In this document: positions 40,352 to 50,200 of the stretch, piece by piece
Layout of the letters: each line of letters opens with the position of its first letter
Position numbering within the stretch: position 1 is the stretch's first letter
From: Mytilus edulis
Lineage: Eukaryota > Mollusca > Bivalvia > Mytilida > Mytilidae
Assembly: GCF_963676685.1 (NCBI RefSeq)
Contig: NC_092349.1
Coordinates: forward strand, 57,147,431 to 57,211,430
Direction: 5' to 3'
DNA: 64,000 nucleotides
Translations under genes and position numbers: made by a program
The notes under the pieces: model-generated
Told to the model about the DNA's origin: nothing
What the model saw: the letters and a program-made list of their open reading frames with translations, nothing else
Databases searched by the model: none

Positions 40352-41740
40352 TCAAACCTTTTGCCTTTTTTCAGTCAAAACATGCAGACATTTAGCCATT
40401 GAGGCAAAGTTTTTGATGAACTTTCTATAATAGCTGCACAGACCTAAAAATGAACGAACTTCAGTAGGGTTTGTTGGGACAGGCCAATTTTGTACAACTT
40501 TTATTTTCTCAGGATCAGTGGCTATCCCCTCTTCTGAAATTATATGCCCTAAATAACGAACCATGGTAACACACAAGTTACACTTTTTAGCCTTTAGCTT
40601 TAAGCCTGCTGATTTTAATCTGTCAAAAACTGTCCTTAAATTAACCAACATATCGTCTAATGTCTTGCCAAAAACAATAATGTCATCTAGATATACTAGA
40701 CATACTGCCCATTGGAGCCCTGCCAGAACAGTTTCCATTAAACGCTCAAACGTTTGTGCAGCACAGCACAACCCAAACGGCATTACCTTGAACTGAAACA
40801 ACCCTTTTCTGGTCGCAAATGCCGTCTTATGTTTATCTTTCTCAGCCAGTTCAACTTGCCAATATCCAGAACAACAGTCAAGAGTACTAAACCAGCTGTT
40901 GCCTGCAAGATGGTCAAGTGATTCATCTATTCTAGGCAGTGGATATGCGTCTTTATTGATAGTCACGCTATTCAGTTTCCTGTAATCCACACAAAAACGG
41001 TACGTGTCATCCTTTTTCTTAACCAAAACTATACCTGCAGCCCATGGGCTGTGTGAAGGCTCAATAACCTTATTTTCTAACATTTTATCTATATTGTCAT
41101 TAACAACTTTTGATAAATGAAAAGGTGTGCGGCGAGGAGGTTCTTTGAAAGGCCTAGCATTACCAGTTTCTATTTCATGTTTAACTAAATTAGTTTTACC
41201 TAGGTCTGAATCTGTTTCAGCAAACAGACTTTCATATTCTTGCACTAAACTTTTTACCTTCTGTTTTTCTGACCTTGATAATTTGTCAGATGTTCTGTTC
41301 AGAAGATCATGCAAATCTGACCTCAACCCCTTTTTATTTTGTCCATCATTCTGAGAGGGCAAAGATTTTGCTACGTGGCTGATTTCACACATCTGTGCAA
41401 TAGTGGTACCCGGAAATATAGTCTTAGCCTCGTTTTCTACGTTCATGGGTCTGACTGGTATACTGTCATTTGATTTGACTAAGGAACGTGCCGTCAAAAT
41501 GTAATCTTTCCCTTTATTTTCACTAGCTTCTACTAAAACATCATTATTTGGCAATGTCTGACCTTCCGACAAGCAAACTTTCCCAGAAACTACTATCTCT
41601 GATCGAGCTGGTATTGTAACAGATTCTGTAGAAACCACCCTGAAACATCCTAATGTACCTTGAAAAATTAAGGGAACACTAAGGTTATCGATGTGAAACA
41701 TGTTTTCAGACATATCAACCAGACACTTGTTTTTCTTCAT
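40352..41740 (-). CDS. Gypsy protease C-terminal part and reverse transcriptase
   Basis: 462 codons from the first ATG. The same frame is open further upstream to about 41872 and there encodes the ILGLDFM block of the retropepsin. RT motifs are in order: VIEPSHSPWAAGIVLVKKKD, YRFCVDYRKLN, FSTLDCCSGYWQV (first catalytic Asp near residue 288), FKVMPFGLCCAAQTFERLM and the catalytic VYLDDIIVFGK (Y-L-D-D at about 350-353), then thumb residues around YLGHIISEEGI. It ends early in the linker to RNase H through a frame change in a six-base homopolymer. Catalytic residues are intact. The enzyme copies the element RNA into DNA in virus-like particles. Confidence 0.9.
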   Translation of the reverse strand: MKKNKCLVDMSENMFHIDNLSVPLIFQGTLGCFRVVSTESVTIPARSEIVVSGKVCLSEGQTLPNNDVLVEASENKGKDYILTARSLVKSNDSIPVRPMNVENEAKTIFPGTTIAQMCEISHVAKSLPSQNDGQNKKGLRSDLHDLLNRTSDKLSRSEKQKVKSLVQEYESLFAETDSDLGKTNLVKHEIETGNARPFKEPPRRTPFHLSKVVNDNIDKMLENKVIEPSHSPWAAGIVLVKKKDDTYRFCVDYRKLNSVTINKDAYPLPRIDESLDHLAGNSWFSTLDCCSGYWQVELAEKDKHKTAFATRKGLFQFKVMPFGLCCAAQTFERLMETVLAGLQWAVCLVYLDDIIVFGKTLDDMLVNLRTVFDRLKSAGLKLKAKKCNLCVTMVRYLGHIISEEGIATDPEKIKVVQNWPVPTNPTEVRSFLGLCSYYRKFIKNFASMAKCLHVLTEKRQKV

Positions 41741-41847
41741 GAAGTCTAAACCCAGAATGCCATCAACTTGTAGCTCAGTTACTACGGCCTCTGAAGTAAA
41801 CCTTGTTGTACCAAAATCTAGTTTAAAATTGCCCTTACCTCTAAGGT

Positions 41848-42348
41848 TTAAATAGTTTCCACATAGTTTCCGGACTTAATTTGTGACTTAGTAGCATTCA
41901 GATGTGGCCTATACAAGTCAGGAATAAGATCGTACACTTTGTTATAAACAAGAGTTAACGTAGCTCCAGTATCCACTACAAACTTGACAAATATATCTTG
42001 AATAGGTAACTCGACATACATTCCTGCATCCTCTGATGCTGAAATGACAGCGCCTTTATCTTTATTTGTCACCTTTTCTCCCGACTTCAGTGTCCTGACC
42101 GAACCGTCCGTATCAGGTCCTTTAGTATTTTGTTTCATAACCTTATTGGGACAATTTCTTGCAAAGTGTCCTATTTCACCACAACTAAAACAAGGACCAC
42201 CTCTTTTTCTGTTGCTTTGAGTATTATAGGTCTCCCCACGTGGCTGGAACTTCTTTTGATAATTTAAATCCTTAAGCGTCATCATGTCTTTCGTTAAAGA
42301 TTGTAAATTATTCTCCATTGTCTGCATCCATGTCGCCATATTCTCCAT
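41848..42348 (-). CDS. Gypsy nucleocapsid zinc knuckle and protease N-terminal part
   Basis: 166 codons in the same frame as gag upstream (42379-43299), separated from it by one TAA. It contains a CCHC knuckle, CFSCGEIGHFARNC, that binds element RNA, and then the retropepsin active site FVVDTGATLTLVY with the D-T-G triad. The frame ends at 41848 inside a near-perfect 11-bp tandem duplication ('ggaaactatgt' then 'ggaaactattt'), after which the protease continues in the RT frame. Confidence 0.85.
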   Translation of the reverse strand: MENMATWMQTMENNLQSLTKDMMTLKDLNYQKKFQPRGETYNTQSNRKRGGPCFSCGEIGHFARNCPNKVMKQNTKGPDTDGSVRTLKSGEKVTNKDKGAVISASEDAGMYVELPIQDIFVKFVVDTGATLTLVYNKVYDLIPDLYRPHLNATKSQIKSGNYVETI

Positions 42349-42378
42349 TGATACAACAGTATCCGGACTCTTAGATGC

Positions 42379-43299
42379 TTATGTCCGTTCGTCACTCGTA
42401 GTCTGTCGTAAGTGACCCATGCTTTTCATTGTTCTACTCTCAGCTTTGTTGTAAGCCTCAAGCTCAACTGCCAGCCGTATAGTATCATTGAGACTTTTAG
42501 GACGAGACTGTTTAATTCTAAGTCTCATTTCAGAGTCTACTAATGCGTCCAAAAATTGTTCTTTGGCAAGTGTGTCTCTTAGTTCTAATGGGGCAGTAGG
42601 GTATGCCAGATTAGACAGTCGTCTAACTGACTGACCTAACTCCGGTAGAGTTTCACTTGCTTTTTGGCGTCGTTCTTTGAATTGAACGCGATAAAGTTCT
42701 GTTTGACTGGATGGAGCAAAGCGTTCCTCCAGTGCAAATACTAGGTCTGTAAATACTTGCCTCTTTTCCTTTGGTAAATCACCAAGAACTGCTTGGGCCT
42801 GTCCAAGCAGCGACACGGCCAAGTACAAACCTTTTTGATGTTCAGACCACATATTAACAAGGGCACACATCTCAAAGTGTGATAAATAATCCATCCAAGG
42901 TGTAAGGCCATCATATTTTGAAGGTTTGATTTTAACATCATTTGATCCAGAGCTTACAGTATGAGCACTGCTTTGATTTTTTATTGATTCCTGCTTAGGA
43001 CTAACATTTTGAATTTTGTCTTGCCCTATGTATTTTCTATTAATTACCTGAGGATTTGTTATGATATCCCTATCTGGCAAAGGTAGTGTATCACCCACGG
43101 CTAATCCTACAGGTGTTGATAGAGACGGCCCTGTCGTCACTACGCCTGAATCAAGTTCTTTGCTTTCAACAACTTTTGGACGTACACCCTGACCTCTAGG
43201 TGTAGAAGATATAAAACCTTGTCCATGTTGTATTGTGCTTTCGCTAAGAGACTGTATTTGTCTACTTAGTTCAGCAATCTGATTGTCAATATTTGACAT
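42379..43299 (-). CDS. Gypsy gag (capsid region)
   Basis: 306 codons starting MSNIDNQIAELSRQIQSLSES, about 216 bp inside the 5' LTR. The middle has a gag capsid-like helical region, KPSKYDGLTPWMDYLSHFEM, then FTDLVFALEERFAPSSQTELYRVQFKERRQKASETLPELGQSVRRL, which matches the Gypsy gag pattern of conserved helices with F..R.Q and L..L...R. It stops at TAA (42379-42381). The zinc knuckle follows in the same frame 30 bp on, so the stop cuts gag between capsid and nucleocapsid and is probably a mutation. Confidence 0.85.
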   Translation of the reverse strand: MSNIDNQIAELSRQIQSLSESTIQHGQGFISSTPRGQGVRPKVVESKELDSGVVTTGPSLSTPVGLAVGDTLPLPDRDIITNPQVINRKYIGQDKIQNVSPKQESIKNQSSAHTVSSGSNDVKIKPSKYDGLTPWMDYLSHFEMCALVNMWSEHQKGLYLAVSLLGQAQAVLGDLPKEKRQVFTDLVFALEERFAPSSQTELYRVQFKERRQKASETLPELGQSVRRLSNLAYPTAPLELRDTLAKEQFLDALVDSEMRLRIKQSRPKSLNDTIRLAVELEAYNKAESRTMKSMGHLRQTTSDERT

Positions 43300-43489
43300 A
43301 TTTATTACAGTACAGTGTAATCAAAATGAATCAATTTTTATTAAATAATACACTCGTGTTACAACTCAGCCGTGACTTACAACTATGTCTCACGGTTGAT
43401 TCACTTTAATCTTTAAAGTAAACATTGATGTGAACTGACAATAAATTAAATGACGATCAATCAATCAAATAATATTTGATAGACAACTT

Positions 43490-43511
43490 GAATCCCAACC
43501 GCTAGCCACCA
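43490..43511 (-). promoter_or_regulatory. Gypsy primer binding site, tRNA-Leu-like
   Basis: On the plus strand the sequence reads like a tRNA 3' end, 'gaatcccaaccgctagcc' followed by 'acca', so on the element strand it is complementary to a tRNA 3' end ending in CCA. It most resembles tRNA-Leu ('gaatccc...gccacca'). It lies 4 nt inside the 5' LTR, the normal position for priming minus-strand DNA synthesis. Confidence 0.78.
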
Positions 43512-43515
43512 AATA

Positions 43516-44389
43516 TGTAACGTGTAACCAGGCGTTTATATCTTAAACGAACGTTCCAGTAAATACTTGGATCCAAGTTGTCCACAAACAATACGTCAAT
43601 ACCAAAAACTGTAACTATCTATATTATTCACAATGAACCAAACTATATACAGTAGCTCCTTGCCGATACAAAGTAACAATGAACAATAAAATCAATTATA
43701 TATACACAAATATAATTACTAGTATAACACAGCCTGTTCTAATAGAACAATCTGTCCTATACGACAGTGCGGCGGGTAGAGTAAGTTACTACCAGACAGT
43801 GCGGACTGGAACAACTTGTCCTCCTAGTAGGACAGTCGGTAACTAACAGACAGTGTGGGCTGGAACAACTTGTCTTCCTAGTAGGACAGTCTGTAACTAA
43901 CATACAGTGTGGGCTGGAACAACTTGACCTCCGGTGGGACAGTGTGTCACTAACAACTAATGTGGACTATTGCAGTCTGTTCTCCGAGTGAGACAGTCTG
44001 CTCTACCAACTTTCAATGTTAGACCAACTTGTACCCAGTACAAGTTGTTCCCAGTACAAGTTGTCCTCCTATCAATCTTACAGCTATGTAGCGTACTCAC
44101 TATTGTAAGCCAGTCTTCTTCTGTAAGAACATCGACAGAACCCGAATTGTATTCCTCACCCACTTATATACTCTAGGGCGAATTCACTATTTAATGAATA
44201 GGGGTGTTCTCTAAATGTTTCCGATACCGAACACAAGAGTACCTCTCAAACACCCCCATACAAATGGACCCAACCATTGACTCTCACGCCAAACATCTAA
44301 ATCTACACAACGCTTCCTTCTACATGAAATATGCATATATAAAACAAGATTCTTCTTGTTTGTTACCTTAACAACCAATAAACATTACA
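43516..44389 (-). repeat. Gypsy 5' LTR
   Basis: It is 874 bp with the same termini as 36477-37350. It is the upstream LTR because coding is on the minus strand, and it should hold the element promoter and polyadenylation signals. The 54-bp tandem units lie at 43794-43955. By eye it differs from the other LTR at about a dozen sites, mostly single substitutions. Confidence 0.92.
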
Positions 44390-44393
44390 GTGC

Positions 44394-46204
44394 ATTTAAA
44401 CTGGCTCTGTCTGGTGCCTAGAAAAGGTGTTCAGAAGTTCGAGTCGAGAAATACATGAAATACATTACCTACAATCTGTATTTGCTCAAATTTAAGAATA
44501 GCAGCAGAATCTAGAAGAAAAGTCTGATAAAAGTTGCAGCAGTGAGACGTGATGAAGTATTGATTTATTTCAATGAACTATGTGTAAAATTGTTCAACCG
44601 AAATTAGGTATCACAGGTCTTGTTTTAAATGCTACACAAATAAACAACTTTCAAATCAGTAGCGCGGCAGAGAAGGAACCACCAAATTAAAAGCACGTTT
44701 ATCCAATTTGTTGTTTGAAAGTAATGTTGACCCGGCCTCTTGAAACATTTAAGTGTATAATTTGCAAGAAAATGTCTCATAGAAAGTGAAAATTTTGCAT
44801 GCGTTACTGGACGATTAACAGGCAACGCTGATATTATATACTGAATAAAGCATGATAATTTGCATAACACGCAGTTTATTAATCTGAATGTTTGAACATA
44901 TACTTGGCGTAAAGACCACATTGTACAAAGAGTAGTTCAAATCATAAACAAGGACCTTATTCGTGACAAAAAGACTCTTGTTATTTTATCAATGTTGATA
45001 GTGTACCAGTATTTCTTACCAAATAGCATAAGTAAGAACTACTGCAATGACTCTACATTCAAGGATAAACTAAAGAAGCACTTCATGGATGCCATGGTAT
45101 TTAAAAAAAAAAACATTGTTAATCGAACATTTAATTTGCAAACCTCAATTATATTGGCTCGCCTTTAAAGCCGCAAATAACATCACAACAAAATCGAAAA
45201 TTGGTTTAAGGCCGACAACAGTAATGTTATCAGCTGTCCAACTTCACATTGTAACCATGAAGAAATCGGATGCCACAATATTTGTTCATGTTTTTTTATT
45301 ATAATGCTATGTTTGTTCGAGGATAGAACTTTCATCAAATCAGATGATACTTGTGTTCTTGTTCTGGCTGTCCATTTCTACCTGATGCTTAAAATTATAA
45401 AATTACGACGTATGTGTTAACAATCTCGTCTGGTTCAAATGAGAGCTTGAAGGATAACAGAGGATTTATCATAGATCAGGTGACTGGTTCGTTTTTTAAC
45501 TCAGTTGTCTGCAGAATTATGCCGATCATTCATGCCTTGAGTAGGTTTTTTTTCCGCTTCAAGTTTTTGTAGAATCGTTAAAAAGTCGGTATGCAACCTT
45601 CTTTAAACGAAAGCAAGCAACTTCAGTCATCTTGTAATATTAGCAAAAATGTTGATAACGCTATAAATTATGCTAGGGTGGTTTTTTTTTTCTGCATTTT
45701 TACTGCATTATACAATTTAGAACATTTAGACTGCAAGTTAAATAAATCGCACAACAATTTAAGTTTGCTATATATAAAGATGAAAGTATAATAAAACTTC
45801 CGCCATGTGAGTTCGTGTTTAAGCAAAACATAGTTACATGTGTACGTGCACTATATATTTGCAAAAGCAAAGTTTTGGTGTAGGCAAATGTTGCCAGCCC
45901 AAATAATGGCACGACATGGGATATTGTTTGGAAATTTGACAAAATGACAAGTAAGAGCCAGTTTTCCTTGAAGGACAAAAACGTCAGACTCTCTACAAGA
46001 CCTTGTTTGTTCGTATAAAGGTGAGAAACACGTAAAGGGAGCATGCCTAATCAAGTAGCAGCGACTCACATTTGTTAACTAATATTACGAGAAAAAATAC
46101 TCGTAACTGATGAACATTTCAGTATAACTTACGATTAATTTTAGTCGTAAGATCTCTTGGTAAAAGAGTCGTTAGTGGCCTATTGCAAGGCACTTTTTTG
46201 TTCC
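44394..46204. other. Intergenic between Gypsy and the 1232-bp array
   Basis: No supported gene. Two adjacent small palindromes occur near 46083-46112 ('tacgag...ctcgta') and 46129-46153 ('cttacga...tcgtaag'). Minus-strand frames at 44625-44921 and 45700-46069 have no recognised domain. Around 44940-45100 the plus strand looks weakly coding but is broken. Confidence 0.35.
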
Positions 46205-46613
46205 TATATAGGGTGAAAAAGGGGAACATTCAGAATTTAACCAAATTTGCTTTATTTCACAGATTTTAAAGAAATTAACTCAAATAAGAAGTTTTATAAA
46301 TATTTAATGAAGATTGATAGAATCCTGGGCCTTAAATATGATGACTCAGCATAAATTCACAGTTTACAGTATGCATAGTTTACTTAAAGTCCTGGATACA
46401 AAATTAAATCATAATATTTGCATATTTGTAAGTTAAATTGTTAAGAAGTGCTTATATTAACTCTTCGCAGTCATTAAAACTCATAGATCCTTCCTGAATA
46501 TTATTTATGGGGTATTTGTGTCCTTTCGATAACCCAAAAGTAAGCCGCAACACCTAAATCTGCTTTTTTCTCACTATGTCATAATAAATACAAGCTAGAA
46601 AAACAAAAATATC

Positions 46614-46817
46614 TCAAGAAAACTTACAATAGTGTGTTCTATCCTGAATATGTACTAAATATTCCAAATTGCTAGAAACAGCAGAATTATTTAGGAAATT
46701 TGAGGCCCCAGGGGCAAGAAACATAGAAAATTGCCTACCCCCTGGGTCATAAAACAAATATTTTAACTTGTAAATGCTATGATTTAATGATTTTAAAGTT
46801 CTTGATATAGAAAACAA
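46614..46817 (-). pseudogene. Exon-like minus-strand frame B of the 1232-bp unit (first of eight)
   Basis: The open frame includes FYDPGGRQFSMFLAPGASNF and then SNLEYLVHIQDRTHY, protein-like in composition and less AT-driven than the surroundings. It is followed by a consensus splice donor 'gtaagttttc' on the minus strand. The same segment is present in all eight units; in units 1, 3 and 4 the frame is longer upstream, while the other units differ by a change at 'gatttaatga'/'gattttatga'. I do not recognise the family. It may be an exon of a host gene captured in the repeat unit, with no evidence of a whole gene. Confidence 0.4.
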
Positions 46818-46986
46818 TAACTATGCTTGGAAGTTATGGAAAAATCAAATGTTAGCAGTCATCTCTACAACATTTTAAGTGAATTTATATCTCAGACTGG
46901 TATCTGCATACATACAACTATTGCAAATATGGCTTTGTTTGAACACTTCTATTATATATAGTAGCTAAATTGTGTCAGATATATGG

Positions 46987-47256
46987 TTAAAGATGATACT
47001 GTTGTGACAAGATTTCTAAATTGACCATTTCAGGCAGAAAATGTGTTCTTTGATTGACAAATAGGCATACAGTAAGATGTGGACTGGAGATAGAGGCTGG
47101 ATTGGATACTTTATATAATCTTGAATGTTGTAATGATTGACTGCTAAACATTACATTTATGATATTCTGATATGCTTTCAATATGTTATCATAACAGTTT
47201 TTAACAGGTTCTAGGCATTTTTTATCAGAAAATATGCAAATAGGGTAAGCTGGCAA
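46987..47256 (-). pseudogene. Exon-like minus-strand frame A of the 1232-bp unit (first of eight)
   Basis: After 'ttaattattgccag' on the minus strand, an acceptor-like site, the frame reads AYPICIFSDKKCLEPVKNC and on for 89 codons in units 1 and 3. In the other six units a C-to-T change (CAA to TAA on the minus strand, seen as 'ttaattgac' against 'ttgattgac' on the plus strand) truncates it to 68 codons. Composition (Cys, Lys, Pro, Ser) is protein-like, but no domain is recognised. It is upstream of frame B in transcription order. Function unknown. Confidence 0.38.
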
Positions 47257-50200
47257 TAATTAAAGTCTTGTTTTCAAATTCTTTAAAAAATTGAAACAGG
47301 GGAGGGGGTATAAAATGTATAGTAAAGAAAAACTTAGAGTATACACAGTGATTTCTTTAAGACTTTAATTCTGATAAATGAGTATTAGTGTGAGAAAAAC
47401 TGATTTTAGAGAGTTTTCTATTTGAATAAATGTCTGTATATAGGGTGAAAAAGGGGAACATTCAGAATTTAACCAAATTTGCTTTATTTCACAGATTTTA
47501 AAGAAATTAACTCAAATAAGAAGTTTTATAAATATTTAATGAAGATTGATAGAATCCTGGGCCTTAAATATGATGACTCAGCATAAATTCACAGTTTACA
47601 GTATGCATAGTTTACTTAAAGTCCTGGATACAAAATTAAATCATAATATTTGCATATTTGTAAGTTAAATTGTTAAGAAGTGCTTATATTAACTCTTCGC
47701 AGTCATTGAAACTCATAGATCCTTCCTGAATATTATTTATGGGGTATTTGTGTCCTTTCGATAACCCAAAAGTAAGCCGCAACACCTAAATCTGCTTTTT
47801 TCTCACCATGTCATAATAAATACAAGCTAGAAAAACAAAAATATCTCAAGAAAACTTACAATAGTGTGTTCTATCCTGAATATGTACTAAATATTCCAAA
47901 TTGCTAGAAACAGCAGAATTATTTAGGAAATTTGAGGCCCCAGGGGCAAGAAACATAGAAAATTGCCTACCCCCTGGGTCATAAAACAAATATTTTAACT
48001 TGTAAATGCTATGATTTTATGATTTTAAAGTTCTTGATATAGAAAACAATAACTATGCTTGGAAGTTATAGAAAAATCAAATGTTAGCAGTCATCTCTAC
48101 AACATTTTAAGTGAATTTATATCTCAGACTGGTATCTGCATACATACAACTATTGCAAATATGGCTTTGTTTGAACACTTCTAGTATATATAGTAGCTAA
48201 ATTGTGTCAGATATATGGTTAAAGATGATACTGTTGTGACAAGATTTCTAAATTGACCATTTCAGGCAGAAAATGTGTTCTTTAATTGACAAATAGGCAT
48301 ACAGTAAGATGTGGACTGGAGATAGAGGCTGGATTGGATACTTTATATAATCTTGAATGTTGTAATGATTGACTGCTAAACATTACATTTATGATATTCT
48401 GATATGCTTTCAATATGTTATCATAACAGTTTTTAACAGGTTCTAGGCATTTTTTATCAGAAAATATGCAAATAGGGTAAGCTGGCAATAATTAAAGTCT
48501 TGTTTTCAAATTCTTTAAAAAATTGGAACAGGGGAGGGGGTATAAAATGTATAGTAAAGAAAAACTTAGAGTATACACAGTGATTTCTTTAAGACTTTAA
48601 TTCTGATAAATGAGTATTAATGTGAGAAAAACTGATTTTAGAGAGTTTTCTATTTGAATAAATGTCTGTATATAGGGTGAAAAAGGGGAACATTCAGAAT
48701 TTAACCAAATTTGCTTTATTTCACAGATTTTAAAGAAATTAACTCAAATAAGAAGTTTTATAAATATTTAATGAAGATTGATAGAATCCTGGGCCTTAAA
48801 TATGATGACTCAGCATAAATTCACAGTTTACAGTATGCATAGTTTACTTAAAGTCCTGGATACAAAATTAAATCATAATATTTGCATATTTGTAAGTTAA
48901 ATTGTTAAGAAGTGCTTATATTAACTCTTCGCAGTCATTAAAACTCATAGATCCTTCCTGAATATTATTTATGGGGTATTTGTGTCCTTTCGATAACCCA
49001 AAAGTAAGCCGCAACACCTAAATCTGCTTTTTTCTCACCATGTCATAATAAATACAAGCTAGAAAAACAAAAATATCTCAAGAAAACTTACAATAGTGTG
49101 TTCTATCCTGAATATGTACTAAATATTCCAAATTGCTAGAAACAGCAGAATTATTTAGGAAATTTGAGGCCCCAGGGGCAAGAAACATAGAAAATTGCCT
49201 ACCCCCTGGGTCATAAAACAAATATTTTAACTTGTAAATGCTATGATTTAATGATTTTAAAGTTCTTGATATAGAAAACAATAACTATGCTTGGAAGTTA
49301 TGGAAAAATCAAATGTTAGCAGTCATCTCTACAACATTTTAAGTGAATTTATATCTCAGACTGGTATCTGCATACATACAACTATTGCAAATATGGCTTT
49401 GTTTGAACACTTCTAGTATATATAGTAGCTAAATTGTGTCAGATATATGGTTAAAGATGATACTGTTGTGACAAGATTTCTAAATTGACCATTTCAGGCA
49501 GAAAATGTGTTCTTTGATTGACAAATAGGCATACAGTAAGATGTGGACTGGAGATAGAGGCTGGATTGGATACTTTATATAATCTTGAATGTTGTAATGA
49601 TTGACTGCTAAACATTACATTTATGATATTCTGATATGCTTTCAATATGTTATCATAACAGTTTTTAACAGGTTCTAGGCATTTTTTATCAGAAAATATG
49701 CAAATAGGGTAAGCTGGCAATAATTAAAGTCTTGTTTTCAAATTCTTTAAAAAATTGAAACAGGGGAGGGGGTATAAAATGTATAGTAAAGAAAAACTTA
49801 GAGTATACACAGTGATTTCTTTAAGACTTTAATTCTGATAAATGAGTATTAATGTGAGAAAAACTGATTTTAGAGAGTTTTCTATTTGAATAAATGTCTG
49901 TATATAGGGTGAAAAAGGGGAACATTCAGAATTTAACCAAATTTGCTTTATTTCACAGATTTTAAAGAAATTAACTCAAATAAGAAGTTTTATAAATATT
50001 TAATGAAGATTGATAGAATCCTGGGCCTTAAATATGATGACTCAGCATAAATTCACAGTTTACAGTATGCATAGTTTACTTAAAGTCCTGGATACAAAAT
50101 TAAATCATAATATTTGCATATTTGTAAGTTAAATTGTTAAGAAGTGCTTATATTAACTCTTCGCAGGCATTGAAACTCATAGATCCTTCCTGAATATTAT

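Larger units (their letters stand above)
36477..44389 (-). mobile_element. Near-complete Gypsy (Ty3-type) LTR retrotransposon
   Basis: A 7.9-kb element on the minus strand bounded by two 874-bp LTRs (36477-37350 and 43516-44389) that begin TGTAAC and end TTACA on the plus strand. GTGC flanks both sides (36473-36476 and 44390-44393) as a 4-bp target duplication. Gene order on the minus strand is gag, zinc knuckle and protease, RT, RNase H, integrase, then an extra zinc-finger ORF. RT before integrase and the RT/integrase motifs place it in Gypsy. By eye the LTRs differ at about a dozen positions, so the insertion is fairly young, yet gag-pol has one stop and at least three frame breaks and cannot be expressed as one polyprotein without recoding. 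Confidence 0.93.
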
